From Kitasatospora cinereorecta (GTDB taxonomy: Bacteria > Actinomycetota > Actinomycetes > Streptomycetales > Streptomycetaceae): DNA of 64,000 nt. Shown one piece after another: positions 8,171-17,537 of this stretch (within the stretch, counting starts at the first letter, position 1; every line of letters begins with the position of its first letter). The notes beneath the pieces were generated by a model. It had not been told where the DNA came from, made no database searches, and saw only the letters and a list, made by a program, of their open reading frames with translations. The position numbers and the translations under genes were made by a program. Location: assembly GCF_024172095.1 (NCBI RefSeq), contig NZ_JAMZDX010000002.1:310001-374000 (forward strand), given 5' to 3'.

Positions 8171-9289
8171 TCAGTGGTTGGCCGGGATGATCCCGGTCAG
8201 CCAGGTGAAGATCGAGGGGATCATCGGCTTCCACACGTCACTGGCGTGCGGGCCGGTGGTCTCCACCGGGAGGACCGTGGTCGGCGCCTTGGCGGCCGCC
8301 TTCATCGCCTCGGCGGCCTCGTAGCCGTCGCCCTTGTTGCCGCTCATGTAGAGCGCGACCTTCGGCGGCTGGGCGGCGTTCTTGAGGATGTTCAGCGGGT
8401 TGGAGATCTCCCGCAGGTGCGGGTCCTTCGCGGTCAGCGACTTGTCCTCGCCCGCCGGGTCGTTGTAGCCGGAGAGGCTGATGCCGGCGCGGTAGCGGTC
8501 CGGGTGCTCCAGGGCCAGCTTGGCCGCGCAGTGGCCGCCGGCGGAGTAGCCGGCCACCGCCCAGCGGTCGGCGGACGGGTCGGCGCGGAAGTTGTCCAGC
8601 ACCATCTGCGGGACGTCCCGGGCGAGCCAGGTGTCGGCGTTGACCTTGCCGGGCACGTCGGCGCAGCCGGTGTCGACGGTGTCGCCGAGCAGGTTGGTGC
8701 GCGGGGAGATCAGGATGAAGGGCGAGACCTCGCCCTTCTGCATCATCGGCTTGAGCTGGTCGGAGACCTTCAGGGTGCCGTACCAGGTCTTGGAGGAGCC
8801 GGGCCAGCCGGGCAGCAGCTCGACCACGGGGAAGGTCTTGTCCTTGTACGCCGGGTCGTTGTACTGCGGCGGCAGCCAGACCAGCACCTCGCCGTCGATG
8901 CCCGACAGCTGGCCCTTGAGGTCGGTGGTCTGGACGTCGTTCGGCACCTTCGGGTCGCCGACGCCCTTGAAGGCCTGGACGACCTTGGGCCGCTTGTTGT
9001 CGTTGGAGGTGCCGTTCGCGCCGTCGGCCGGGACCTTCGGCACCGCCCGGACGTGGTTCCCGGTGCCCAGCAGGTCGTCCCAGCTGCCGTAGATCAGGTT
9101 GGCGTTGTTGACCATGATGAACACCATCATCACGGCGGTGAACTGACAGAAGAGCAGCATGGCCAGTCTGGACAGCAGCTGGAGGGGCTGCGGGCCGCGA
9201 ACCCGTCCCCACAGCAGCAGCGCGGCCGCGATGGAGATCGGCACGAGGACGATCGTGACGATGAGGAACGGTGTGCCTGTCAGTTGCAT
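8171..9289 (-). CDS. Membrane-anchored alpha/beta hydrolase (esterase D / antigen 85-like)
   Basis: 372 residues from ATG 9289. Two N-terminal membrane helices (PFLIVTIVLVPISIAAALLL and LLFCQFTAVMMVFIMV) precede a predicted extracytoplasmic hydrolase domain. The nucleophile motif is GYSAGGHC; ELLPGWPGS is the probable oxyanion region, and GPHASDVW near the C-terminus supplies the likely His. This is the putative-esterase family that includes antigen 85 mycolyltransferases and feruloyl esterases. Substrate is unknown; the setting beside a surface-glycan operon suggests envelope acyl transfer or ester hydrolysis. The open frame continues upstream of 9289, but that part lacks a plausible start or signal sequence. 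Confidence 0.82.
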   Translation of the reverse strand: MQLTGTPFLIVTIVLVPISIAAALLLWGRVRGPQPLQLLSRLAMLLFCQFTAVMMVFIMVNNANLIYGSWDDLLGTGNHVRAVPKVPADGANGTSNDNKRPKVVQAFKGVGDPKVPNDVQTTDLKGQLSGIDGEVLVWLPPQYNDPAYKDKTFPVVELLPGWPGSSKTWYGTLKVSDQLKPMMQKGEVSPFILISPRTNLLGDTVDTGCADVPGKVNADTWLARDVPQMVLDNFRADPSADRWAVAGYSAGGHCAAKLALEHPDRYRAGISLSGYNDPAGEDKSLTAKDPHLREISNPLNILKNAAQPPKVALYMSGNKGDGYEAAEAMKAAAKAPTTVLPVETTGPHASDVWKPMIPSIFTWLTGIIPANH

Positions 9290-9551
9290 GAAGAGATCTC
9301 GTATCCGGGTCGCTGGGCCGCCCGGGCCCACGCGCCCGGTACCACTACACAAGGGATCAGACAGTCGGAAACGGACGATCAGTTGCTCCCGAAGCTGTGG
9401 GAAAGCTGAGAGGAACGTCACGTTTTCGTGAAAATCGGCTGTACGGGTCGAGCCTAACCTGTCGGTCCTTCCGGGTTGATCACCGACTGGTCGCACACCC
9501 GCCCGGGCGGCAGGATGGGCATGACCCACGACCCGAAGGAGCCCACCGCCC

Positions 9552-10661
9552 GTGACCAGCCCCCGCGGCGCCACCCGCCCGGCCGTCCTGCCCAACCTGC
9601 TGGGCCTCGGCCCGCGTGCCGAGCGCCGCCGCCGTGCCCTGCCCGCGAGCGTCCTGCGGCTGCCCACCATCGGGGTCGACATCGGCGGCACCAAGGTGGT
9701 GGCCGGGGTGGTGGACGGCGAGGGCCGGGTGCTGGACCGGGTCCGCACCGAGACGCCCGACAAGAGCAAGAGCCCCAAGGTGGTCGAGGACGTCATCGTC
9801 GAGCTGGTGCTTCAGCTCGCCGACAAGCACGACGTGCACGCGGTCGGGGTCGGCGCGGCCGGCTGGGTGGACGCCGACCGCTCCCGGGTGCTCTTCGCCC
9901 CGCACCTGAACTGGCGGAACGAGCCGCTGCGGGACGCGCTCAGCGCCCGGCTGCGGTTCCCGGTGGTGGTGGAGAACGACGCCAACGCCGCCGCCTGGGC
10001 CGAGTGGCGGTTCGGCGCCGGCCGGGGCGAGGACCAGATGGTGATGATCACGCTCGGCACCGGCATCGGCGGCGCGGTGGTCCGGGACGGCTACGTCGAC
10101 CGGGGCAAGTACGGGCTCGCCGGTGAGTTCGGCCACATGCAGGTGGTGCCCGGCGGTCACCGGTGCCCGTGCGGGAACCGGGGCTGCTGGGAGCAGTACT
10201 CCTCCGGGAACGCGCTGGTGCGCGAGGCCCGGGAGCTGGTCGCCGAGGAGTCGCCGGTGGTCCAGCCGCTGCTGGCCCGGGCCGGCGGCACCCCGGCGGG
10301 CATCACCGGACCGCTGGTCACCGAGGCCGCCCGGGACGGCGACGCGGTGGCGGTCGAGCTGCTCTACGAGGTCGGGCGCTGGCTCGGCGTCGGCCTGGGC
10401 AACCTGGCCGCCGCCCTCGACCCGGGCCGCTTCGTGATCGGCGGCGGCGTCTCCGAGGCGGGCGAGCTGCTGCTCGGGCCGGCCCAGGACGCCTTCCGCC
10501 GCACCCTCACCGGCCGCGGCTTCCGCCCCGAGGCCGGCATCGTCCACGCCGAGCTCGGCAACGACGCCGGCCTGGTCGGCGCCGCCGACCTGGCCCGCCA
10601 GGTGGCCCGCCGCTTCCGCACCATCAAGCGCCACCGCACCGAGCGGGCCACCCTGTCCTGA
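9552..10661 (+). CDS. ROK family sugar kinase (glucokinase-like)
   Basis: 369 residues from GTG 9552 with GAAGGAG about 10 nt upstream. After a basic 40-residue N-terminal tail, GVDIGGTKVVAG is the ATP-phosphate loop, VVENDANAAAWAE carries the catalytic Asp, TLGTGIGGAVV is the second phosphate motif, and GEFGHMQV followed by CPCGNRGCWEQY is the ROK signature with three zinc-binding Cys. It should phosphorylate glucose or a related hexose with ATP in the cytosol. No N-terminal winged helix is present, so it is an enzyme rather than a ROK repressor. The N-terminal tail is longer than in typical streptomycete glucokinases, and a later start is possible. Confidence 0.88.
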   Translation: MTSPRGATRPAVLPNLLGLGPRAERRRRALPASVLRLPTIGVDIGGTKVVAGVVDGEGRVLDRVRTETPDKSKSPKVVEDVIVELVLQLADKHDVHAVGVGAAGWVDADRSRVLFAPHLNWRNEPLRDALSARLRFPVVVENDANAAAWAEWRFGAGRGEDQMVMITLGTGIGGAVVRDGYVDRGKYGLAGEFGHMQVVPGGHRCPCGNRGCWEQYSSGNALVREARELVAEESPVVQPLLARAGGTPAGITGPLVTEAARDGDAVAVELLYEVGRWLGVGLGNLAAALDPGRFVIGGGVSEAGELLLGPAQDAFRRTLTGRGFRPEAGIVHAELGNDAGLVGAADLARQVARRFRTIKRHRTERATLS

Positions 10662-10683
10662 CCGCGCCGGGCGCCGCCGGGCC

Positions 10684-11088
10684 TCAGCCGTCGAGCGGAT
10701 GCCCGGTGGTGGCGTCGACGTGGTCGGGGACGGGGGCGTGGCGGTCGCCGACGGTCGACGTGCCGGTGGGTTCGAACATCAGGATCGCCGCGCCGTCCGC
10801 GGCGGACGGCCGGTGCTCGGTGCCGCGCGGGACGGTGAACACCGAGCCGCGCGGCAGCACGACGGTGCGCTCCCCGGCGCTCTCGCGCAGGGCGATGGAC
10901 AGCTCGCCCGCCAGGACGAGGAAGAACTCGTCGGTGTCCTCGTGCGTGTGCCAGACGTGCTCGCCCCGCACCTTGGCGATCCGGACGTCGTAGTCGTTGA
11001 CCCGGGTGACGATCCGCGGGCTCCACAGGGCGTCGAAGGAGGCGAGGGCCTCGTCGAGGGAGAGGGGCTGGTGGCTCATGCGATCCAT
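10684..11088 (-). CDS. Cupin domain protein
   Basis: 134 residues (or 131 from ATG 11079). A single cupin fold: motif 1 is GEHVWHTHEDTDEFFLVLAG (two His and a Glu as metal ligands) and motif 2 is PRGTEHRPSA. Proteins of this kind resemble mannose-6-phosphate isomerase C-terminal cupins and many small binding proteins or isomerases; the substrate cannot be read. It is divergent from a GlxA-type AraC regulator across only 43 bp holding a perfect palindrome, so that regulator may control it. It is convergent with the ROK kinase gene with 22 bp between. Confidence 0.8.
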   Translation of the reverse strand: MDRMSHQPLSLDEALASFDALWSPRIVTRVNDYDVRIAKVRGEHVWHTHEDTDEFFLVLAGELSIALRESAGERTVVLPRGSVFTVPRGTEHRPSAADGAAILMFEPTGTSTVGDRHAPVPDHVDATTGHPLDG

Positions 11089-11106
11089 CGTCCGGCCCCG
11101 GCGCCG

Positions 11107-11116
11107 CTCGTACGAG
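11107..11116. promoter_or_regulatory. Palindrome between divergent cupin and AraC genes
   Basis: CTCGTACGAG is a perfect 10-bp palindrome in the 43-bp gap between the two divergent start codons. A TAGAAA element at 11120-11125 could be the -10 box of the regulator gene. The position suits an operator for both genes; this is inference. Confidence 0.4.
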
Positions 11117-11131
11117 TGCTAGAAATGGCGG

Positions 11132-12142
11132 ATGTCGCAAGGATCCTCGCAGCCCCGGCCCCGGCCCCGGCCCCGGCCCGCCGCCCCGCACCGGGTGGTG
11201 GTGATCGTCGACGAGAACTCCAACCCGTTCGAGCTGGGCTGCGCCACCGAGGTCTTCGGTCTGGACCGGCCGGAGATCGGCCGCCGGCTGTACGACTTCC
11301 GGCTGTGCGCGCCGGAGCCGGGCATCCGGATGCGGGACGGCTTCTTCACCCTCGGCGGGGTGGCCGACCTGTCGGCCGTCGAGCACGCGGACACCGTGAT
11401 CGTCCCCAACCGGCCGGACACCGAGGTGCCTCGGCGCCCGGCGGTGCTGGCGGCGATCCGCCGGGCGCACGGGCGCGGCGCCCGGCTGATCGGCTTCTGC
11501 AGCGGGGCGTTCACCCTGGCCGAGGCCGGGGTGCTGGACGGCCGGCGGGCCACCGCCCACTGGCAGTGGGCCGAGGAGTTCCGGGCCCGCTTCCCGGCCG
11601 TCCGCCTGGAGCCCGACGTGCTGTTCGTCGACGACGGCGACATCCTCACCGCGGCGGGCAGCGCCGCCGCCCTGGACCTCGGGCTGCACGTGGTGCGCCG
11701 CGACCACGGCGCGGAGGTGGCGAACGCGGTCAGCCGACGGCTGGTGTTCGCCGCGCACCGGGACGGCGGTCAGAAGCAGTTCGTCGAGCGGCCGGTCCCG
11801 AAGCTGCGGGACGAGTCGCTGGCACCGCTGCTGGCGTGGGCGCAGGAGCGGCTGGACCGCCCGCTCACCGTGGCCGGGCTGGCCGAGCGGGCGGCGGTCA
11901 GTCCGGCCACCCTGCACCGTCGGTTCCGGGCTCAGCTGGGCACCACCCCGCTGGCCTGGCTGACCGGCGAGCGGATCGCGCTGGCCTGCCGCCTGATCGA
12001 GCGCGGCGAGGCCCGGTTCGAGGTGGTGGCCCGTCACAGCGGACTGGGCACGGCGGCGAACCTGCGTGCCCTGATCACCCGCGAGACGGGCCTGAGCCCC
12101 TCCGCCTACCGGCGCCGGTTCGGCCCGGCGGCCGTCACCTGA
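11132..12142 (+). CDS. GlxA family AraC-type transcriptional regulator (DJ-1/PfpI + HTH)
   Basis: 336 residues. After a short Arg-Pro repeat (RPRPRPRP), residues 20-195 form a DJ-1/PfpI domain: VVVIVDENSNPFELGCATEVFG and IGFCSGAFTLAEAG with Cys at the nucleophile elbow. Residues 225-330 form the two-helix AraC DNA-binding domain (LAERAAVSPATLHRRFRAQ; SGLGTAANLRALITRETGLS). GlxA-type regulators sense small metabolites through the first domain. Its stop overlaps the stop end of the convergent S15 hydrolase gene by 8 nt, so there is no room for a terminator between them. Likely target: the divergent cupin gene. Confidence 0.9.
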   Translation: MSQGSSQPRPRPRPRPAAPHRVVVIVDENSNPFELGCATEVFGLDRPEIGRRLYDFRLCAPEPGIRMRDGFFTLGGVADLSAVEHADTVIVPNRPDTEVPRRPAVLAAIRRAHGRGARLIGFCSGAFTLAEAGVLDGRRATAHWQWAEEFRARFPAVRLEPDVLFVDDGDILTAAGSAAALDLGLHVVRRDHGAEVANAVSRRLVFAAHRDGGQKQFVERPVPKLRDESLAPLLAWAQERLDRPLTVAGLAERAAVSPATLHRRFRAQLGTTPLAWLTGERIALACRLIERGEARFEVVARHSGLGTAANLRALITRETGLSPSAYRRRFGPAAVT

Positions 12143-13742
12143 GCGGGACGGAGATCCAGGACGGGTCGCCGGCCGGGCTGCCGAAGGTGAGGCCGGCGAA
12201 GGCCGGGTTGTGGGTGATGTAGAGCGGGTCGACGGTGTCCACCACCAGCGCCAGCCGGTGCCCGGCGGGCACGTCGTAGGCGGTGGCCTGGAGTCGGAAG
12301 TCCGCTGTGAAGGCCTGCCCGGGGGTGCGGTCGAGGAAGGTGTACGGCGCGTGACCGACCAGCCTGCCCACGCCGAGCGCGTCCACGTCGTACAGGTAGG
12401 CGATCAGGCTGCCGCGTTCGGCGGTCGGGGTCACCCCGAGGTGGACCCGGACCGCGCCGCGGATCCGCTGGGCGGAGCCGTACGGGTCGGACTGCCAGAC
12501 CGCGGCGACCGGGCGGGGCAGCAGCGGGACGGAGACAGTCGGCGGCAGCTTGAGGAACTGCTCGGCCAGGTTGGAGAGGAAGACGATGCCGCCGTCGGCG
12601 CCGGAGTCGACGCCGGTGGCGACGGTGGTGTGCCAGCCGGTGTCGCTGCCCGGCTGCAAGGAGCCGGTGCCCAGCCAGTCGCGTCCGCCGAGGCCGAGCG
12701 TGGCGTGGCTGCCGGCGACGGCGGCCCAGCTGGGGTAGTCCTCGTAGCCGTCCTGGAGCTGGGGCAGCAGATGGACCGGCAGGGCGCGGTCGATGCCGTT
12801 GTCGACGCCCTTGAGGTAGTGGTCGAGCCAGGCCCGGGTGTCGGTCCAGACGTCGTTCGGCAGCCCGGCCAGACCGGTGGCCTCGGCGGTGGCGTGGTCG
12901 CCGGGGCGCAGTTCCAGCCGCTTGGGCACCGTCAGCTTCTCGTAGAAGGAGGTCAGCTGATTCGGCGGGAAGATCGAGTCGCCCCAGGCATTGGCCAGCA
13001 TCACGGCCGGACCGTTGGCGTTGATCCGGTCGAGGTAGGTGGCGGCCGAGCGTTCGGCCGCCCAGGCGCGCAGCTTGGGCTCGTTGGCGTAGTCGCTGCC
13101 GAAGAAGGAGGTCAGCTCCTCCTGCAGCTCGGAACCCGGACGGCCGGTCAGGTAGCCGGCCACCGCGAGGACCCCGGCCGACTGGAGGTGCTGGGTCTCG
13201 TCGCTGAACAGCGAATCCGCCAGGTCGGCCCAGCCGCTGAGCGCGGCGACCGCCTTGATCCGCGGGTCGGCGGCGGAGCCGAGCAGGCTGATCCCGGCGC
13301 CGTAGGAGATGCCGGCCAGGCCGATCCGGTCCGGGTCGGCGCTGGTGTGGGCGAGCGCCCAGTCGATCACCCGGGAGAGGTCGGCGGTGTCCGGCGGCCC
13401 GGCCACCTCGATCCGGCCACCGGAGCCCCAGAACCCGCGCGGGGTGTAGGAGACCACCACGTAGCCGGCCTCGGCGAAGCGTTTCGCCTGGGCCAGGTAC
13501 TCCAGGTCGTTGAGCGACCATGAGCTGGGCAGGACGAGCAGCGGGTGGCGGATCGCACCGTCGCCGGGCTCGTACACATTGCCCTTGAGGACGACGCCGT
13601 CCGACCCGGGGATGTCGGTGAAGCGCAGCGAGGCGGCTGAAGTGGCCGCGGCGGCCCGGTCGGTGGGGGAGAGGGCGAGCGGGGCGGCGGTGAGCAGGGC
13701 GGTGGCCAGCGCGAGCGCGGCGGCACGGCGGCGAATGGGCAT
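12135..13742 (-). CDS. Secreted X-Pro dipeptidyl-peptidase-like (S15/CocE) hydrolase
   Basis: 535 residues with a signal peptide (MPIRRRAAALALATALLTAA to about residue 33). The alpha/beta hydrolase core has GISYGAGISLL (nucleophile Ser), AWGDSIFPP (likely Asp) and ELRPGDHATAE (likely His). The C-terminal jelly-roll of the S15 family follows, with VRVHLGVTPTAERG, LIAYLYDVD and AGHRLALVVDTVDP. Members cleave X-Pro dipeptides or esters such as acylated drugs; here the product is probably extracellular. Its 3' end overlaps the AraC-type gene by 8 nt. Confidence 0.87.
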   Translation of the reverse strand: MPIRRRAAALALATALLTAAPLALSPTDRAAAATSAASLRFTDIPGSDGVVLKGNVYEPGDGAIRHPLLVLPSSWSLNDLEYLAQAKRFAEAGYVVVSYTPRGFWGSGGRIEVAGPPDTADLSRVIDWALAHTSADPDRIGLAGISYGAGISLLGSAADPRIKAVAALSGWADLADSLFSDETQHLQSAGVLAVAGYLTGRPGSELQEELTSFFGSDYANEPKLRAWAAERSAATYLDRINANGPAVMLANAWGDSIFPPNQLTSFYEKLTVPKRLELRPGDHATAEATGLAGLPNDVWTDTRAWLDHYLKGVDNGIDRALPVHLLPQLQDGYEDYPSWAAVAGSHATLGLGGRDWLGTGSLQPGSDTGWHTTVATGVDSGADGGIVFLSNLAEQFLKLPPTVSVPLLPRPVAAVWQSDPYGSAQRIRGAVRVHLGVTPTAERGSLIAYLYDVDALGVGRLVGHAPYTFLDRTPGQAFTADFRLQATAYDVPAGHRLALVVDTVDPLYITHNPAFAGLTFGSPAGDPSWISVPLR

Positions 13743-13947
13743 GGGGGTGCTCCAGGGGGGGGGCGGCCGATGGGTGGGGGTGTGGCGCCGGTACTGGACG
13801 GTAGCTTGTTGGACGGCGTGTCAGTAACTCGTCGGCGGGTTGCGGAGCGATAACGAAACTACCCGCCGGTAGTGGCCGGAGGTCCTGTTGTCGGGTCCCC
13901 GGCGACTGTGGGACAACAGGGAGCTGACGCCGCCTCAGGAGGTCCGC

Positions 13948-15735
13948 ATGCGCTTGCCGGCCAGACTCGTCCCGACGCTCGCCCTCGCCACCGCGCTGAT
14001 CTGCGCCGCCGTCGCCCCGGCCCACGCCTCCCCGGCGCCACCGCCCAAGACCCCCGAGGCGATCGGCTACGGCGGCGCGGTCTCCAGCGTGGACGCCGAC
14101 GCCACCGCCGCCGGGATCGAGGTGCTGCGCCGTGGCGGCAACGCCGTCGACGCCGCGGTGGCCACCGCCGCCGCGCTCGGGGTGACCGAGCCGTACTCGG
14201 CCGGCATCGGCGGAGGCGGCTACTTCGTCCACTACGACGCCCGCACCGGCCGGGTCTCCACCCTGGACGGCCGGGAGACCGCCTCGCACACCGCCGACCA
14301 GAACCTCTTCCTGGAGAACGGTGTCCCGCTGCCGTTCAACGACGCGGTCACCAGCGGACTGTCGATCGGTGTCCCCGGCACCGCCGCCACCTGGGAGCAG
14401 GCGCTGCGGCTGTGGGGCACCCGCTCGCTCGCCGACAGCCTGCGGCCCGCCGAGCGGATCGCCGAGCACGGCTTCACGGTCGACCAGACCTTCCGCGACC
14501 AGACCGTCGCCAACCAGGACCGGTTCAAGGACTTCCCGGCCACCCGGGCGCTCTTCCTCCCCGGCGGCCAGGCACCCGCCGTCGGCAGCACCCTGCGCAA
14601 CCCGGACCTGGCCGCCACCTACCGCGAGCTCGGCCGGCGCGGCACCGACGCCCTCTACCGCGGCCCGATCGGCGCCGACATCGTCCGCACCCTCCAGCAC
14701 CCGCCGGTCGACCCGGCGTCAGGACGCCTGGCCCGCCCCGGCAAGGTGGACGCCAGGGACCTGGCCGACTACCGGGTGATCCGGCGCGAGCCCACCCATG
14801 TCGACTACCGCGGCTACGACGTCTACGCGATGGCGCCGTCCTCCTCCGGTGGCACCACCGTCGGCGAGGCGCTCGGCATCATGTCCCACGGCGGCGACCT
14901 CACCGACCCGGTCGCCTACGACCACCGCTTCCTGGAGGCCAGCCGGATCGCCTTCGCCGACCGCAACCGCTGGGTGGGCGACCCGGCGTTCACCGCGGTG
15001 CCGACCGACCGGCTGCTCTCCCCGGCCTTCACCGCCGCCCGGGCCTGCCTGGTCAGCCCCGACCACGCGCTGACCAGTCCGCTCGCCCCCGGCGACCCGT
15101 ACCACCCCGCCCCCTGCGCCTCCACCGGGCCGGCCCAGCCCGAGCCGTACGAGGGGCAGAGCACCACCCACCTGACCGTCGCCGACCGCTGGGGCGACCT
15201 GGTCTCGTACACCCTCACCATCGAGCAGACCGGCGGCAGCGGCATCACCGTGCCGGGCCGCGGCTTCCTGCTCAACAACGAGCTGACCGACTTCTCCTTC
15301 GCCCCGATCGTCCCCGGCGTCCCGGACCCCAACCTGCCCGGGCCCGGCAAGCGGCCGCGCTCCTCGATGGCGCCGACCGTGGTGCTGCGCGACGGCAAGC
15401 CCTTCCTGGCGACCGGCTCGCCCGGCGGCGCCACCATCATCACCACCGTGCTGCAGGTGCTCACCGGCCGGCTCGACCGGGGGCTGAGCCTGGAACAGGC
15501 CATCGCCGCCCCGCGGGCCAGCCAGCGCAACAGCGCCGCCACCCAGGCCGAGCCCGGGTTCCTCGCGCTGCCCGAGCGGGCGGAGCTGGAGGCGATGGGG
15601 CACGTGTTCGCGTCGACGCCCGAGATCGGCGCCGCGACCGGTGTCGAACGGCTGCCGGACGGCCGCTGGCTGGCCGCCGCCGAACCGGTGCGGCGCGGCG
15701 GCGGCGCGGCCGCGGTGGTCCGCGCCGGGCGCTGA
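13948..15735 (+). CDS. ggt: Gamma-glutamyltransferase, secreted
   Basis: 595 residues from ATG 13948, which has a perfect AGGAGG 5 nt upstream and gives a signal peptide (MRLPARLVPTLALATALICA to the AHA site). GGNAVDAAVATAAALGVTEP and IGGGGYFVHYD are GGT hallmarks. The autoprocessing Thr nucleophile lies in GQSTTHLTVAD, followed by NNELTDFSF and RPRSSMAPT and the SPGGATIITTV loop. The precursor should self-cleave before that Thr into two chains and hydrolyse or transfer gamma-glutamyl groups from glutathione-like peptides outside the cell. An upstream in-frame ATG at 13888 lacks a good ribosome site. Confidence 0.93.
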   Translation: MRLPARLVPTLALATALICAAVAPAHASPAPPPKTPEAIGYGGAVSSVDADATAAGIEVLRRGGNAVDAAVATAAALGVTEPYSAGIGGGGYFVHYDARTGRVSTLDGRETASHTADQNLFLENGVPLPFNDAVTSGLSIGVPGTAATWEQALRLWGTRSLADSLRPAERIAEHGFTVDQTFRDQTVANQDRFKDFPATRALFLPGGQAPAVGSTLRNPDLAATYRELGRRGTDALYRGPIGADIVRTLQHPPVDPASGRLARPGKVDARDLADYRVIRREPTHVDYRGYDVYAMAPSSSGGTTVGEALGIMSHGGDLTDPVAYDHRFLEASRIAFADRNRWVGDPAFTAVPTDRLLSPAFTAARACLVSPDHALTSPLAPGDPYHPAPCASTGPAQPEPYEGQSTTHLTVADRWGDLVSYTLTIEQTGGSGITVPGRGFLLNNELTDFSFAPIVPGVPDPNLPGPGKRPRSSMAPTVVLRDGKPFLATGSPGGATIITTVLQVLTGRLDRGLSLEQAIAAPRASQRNSAATQAEPGFLALPERAELEAMGHVFASTPEIGAATGVERLPDGRWLAAAEPVRRGGGAAAVVRAGR

Positions 15736-15908
15736 CGGCCGACGGCGGGCGTTCGGGCCGGCGTTTGGGGCCGGCGGGTGCTCGGCGACGGTTCGGGCGG
15801 GAGCGCCGGTCGCCCCGGGTTGTCGGTGCCTGGCGGTATGTTCGGGGTGGGCGGGCCCGCGGGCGCGCCCACCCGTCCGCACCGTCCGACTCGGGAAGGC
15901 CGCCCGCC

Positions 15909-16712
15909 GTGACCGTCCGCATCGCCACCTGGAACATCAACTCCGTCACCGCCCGGCTGCCCAAGCTGCTGGAGTGGCTGGAGGGCGCCCGGCCCGACGT
16001 GCTCTGCCTCCAGGAACTCAAGTGCAGCACCGACGCCTTCCCGTACAACGCGGTGGCCGAGCTGGGCTACGAGACCGCCGCGCACGGCACCGGCCGCTGG
16101 AACGGGGTGGCCATCGTCTCCCGTCTCGGCCTGGAGGACGTCGTCCGCGACCTGCCGGATCAGCCCGGCTTCCTGGCCGACGACGCGATGCTGCCGGTGG
16201 TCGAGCCGCGGGCGATCGGCGCCACCTGCGGCCCGCTGCGGGTCTGGTCGGTCTACGTCCCCAACGGCCGCGAGGTCGGCCACGCCCACTACGGCTACAA
16301 GCTGCAGTGGCTGGAGACCCTGCGGGACACCGTCCGGGAGGACGCCGCCGCCGCCCGCCCGTTCGCCGTGCTCGGCGACTACAACATCGCCCCGACCGAC
16401 GAGGACGTCTACGACCTCGCCGCCTTCGAGGGCCAGACCCATGTCACCGAGCCCGAGCGCGCCGCCCTCGCCGCCCTCCGCGAGACCGGCCTGCAGGACG
16501 TCATGCCCCGCCCGCTCAAGTACGACCGGCCGTACACCTACTGGGACTACCGCCAGCTCTGCTTCCCGAAGAACCGCGGCATGCGGATCGACCTCACCTA
16601 CGGCAACAAGGCCTTCGCCGACGCGGTGACCGACGCCTACGTCGACCGCGAGGCCCGCAAGGGCAAGGGCACCTCCGACCACGCCCCGGTCGTCACCGAC
16701 CTGGACCTCTGA
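15909..16712 (+). CDS. xth: Exodeoxyribonuclease III
   Basis: 267 residues from GTG 15909, with GGGAAGG 9 nt upstream. It is a full-length Mg-dependent endonuclease/exonuclease/phosphatase-fold AP endonuclease: TWNINSVTARLP, CLQELKCS (metal-binding Glu), SVYVPNGREVG, VLGDYNIAP (Asp/Asn), RIDLTYG and the C-terminal GTSDHAPVV with catalytic Asp-His. It acts in base excision repair at abasic sites and removes 3' blocks. It is the only clear DNA repair gene in this part of the window, with its own promoter region after the ggt gene. Confidence 0.95.
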   Translation: MTVRIATWNINSVTARLPKLLEWLEGARPDVLCLQELKCSTDAFPYNAVAELGYETAAHGTGRWNGVAIVSRLGLEDVVRDLPDQPGFLADDAMLPVVEPRAIGATCGPLRVWSVYVPNGREVGHAHYGYKLQWLETLRDTVREDAAAARPFAVLGDYNIAPTDEDVYDLAAFEGQTHVTEPERAALAALRETGLQDVMPRPLKYDRPYTYWDYRQLCFPKNRGMRIDLTYGNKAFADAVTDAYVDREARKGKGTSDHAPVVTDLDL

Positions 16713-16875
16713 GCTGCCCGTTCGGCGGTTGCGCTCCGTGACCGGCGGCCCCGAACGGCCGTGTGGAGTGGCCGGGCGGGGTGGCGCTGCCTAGCGTGTC
16801 CGGTGACTGGGTGTAGTGGTTCGATCACGTGGACGACGGCGTCCGCCGCTGCACCGGAGAACCTGGAGGTACGGC

Positions 16876-17454
16876 ATGCGCCGCGCGCGTACGGCTGCCG
16901 CCGCCCTGCTGGGTGCCACCACCCTGCTCGGGCTCGCCGCCACCACCGCCACCACCGCGTCCGCGAAGGACACCGAGCCGGCCTGGGTCAGCCCGGCCGA
17001 GGCCGAGCCGGGTCAGTCCGTCTCGGTCAGTGTCACCTGCGAGACCAGCTCGGAGAAGACCGTCACCGCCGCCTCGCAGGCCTTCGTCGGCGGCTCGACC
17101 ACGCTGACCGTCGGGCCGGACGGCAAGTACACCGGCTCGGCGAAGGTGGTTGCCAAGGAGGACCTGACCGCCGCCCTGGTCAGGAAGCTCACCAAGGACT
17201 CCTCGTGGGGGATCGACGGCAAGTGCCCCAACGGTGACACCTTCGCCGGCGCGGTCTCCGTCGCCGCGGCGGCCGCGGCCGCGGTCGGGGGCGCGGGCGC
17301 AGGCCCGGCGGAGCAGCCGGGCACCCCGCACGGCGGCGTGAACACCGGCGTCGGCGGCTCCGTCGCCACCGACGGCCGTCAGCTCGTGGTCGGCGGTGCG
17401 CTGGTCGCGGCGGGGGTGGGCGGGTTCTGGATGCTCAGGCGTCGCGAGGCGTAA
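16876..17454 (+). CDS. Small secreted, C-terminally membrane-anchored protein of unknown function
   Basis: 192 residues from ATG 16876 (GGAGG 6 nt upstream). A signal peptide (MRRARTAAAALLGATTLLGL to about residue 33) leads to an Ig-like beta domain with two Cys about 50-60 residues apart (VSVTCETSS and DGKCPNGD), probably a disulfide. A Gly/Pro/Ala linker follows, then a C-terminal helix (LVVGGALVAAGVGGFWML) ending RRREA. It has the shape of a cell-surface protein, but there is no LPXTG sortase signal. Function is not recognised. Confidence 0.8.
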   Translation: MRRARTAAAALLGATTLLGLAATTATTASAKDTEPAWVSPAEAEPGQSVSVSVTCETSSEKTVTAASQAFVGGSTTLTVGPDGKYTGSAKVVAKEDLTAALVRKLTKDSSWGIDGKCPNGDTFAGAVSVAAAAAAAVGGAGAGPAEQPGTPHGGVNTGVGGSVATDGRQLVVGGALVAAGVGGFWMLRRREA

Positions 17455-17462
17455 AGCTGTTC

Positions 17463-17537
17463 AGGGGTGCGAGGAACTGCGCGCCCGGCCATGCACTCAC
17501 GCAGTCATTGGCTGGGCGCGCAGTTCCGCGCGCCCCT
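17463..17537. terminator. Bidirectional terminator inverted repeat overlapping a gene end
   Basis: Arms 17463-17486 and 17514-17537 (24 nt, two mismatches) form a hairpin between convergent genes. It shares the core GGAACTGCGCG and the loop string ATGCACTCACG with the terminator at 2276-2365. The stop codon and last 13 codons of the lysoplasmalogenase gene lie inside it, so this element also encodes that protein's tail. Confidence 0.8.

Noticed and set aside
9521..10126. Alternative frame starting ATGACCCACGACCCG upstream of the ROK kinase
   Set aside because: It runs through the kinase in another frame with Arg/Gly-rich translation; the GTG at 9552 leads directly into ROK motifs.
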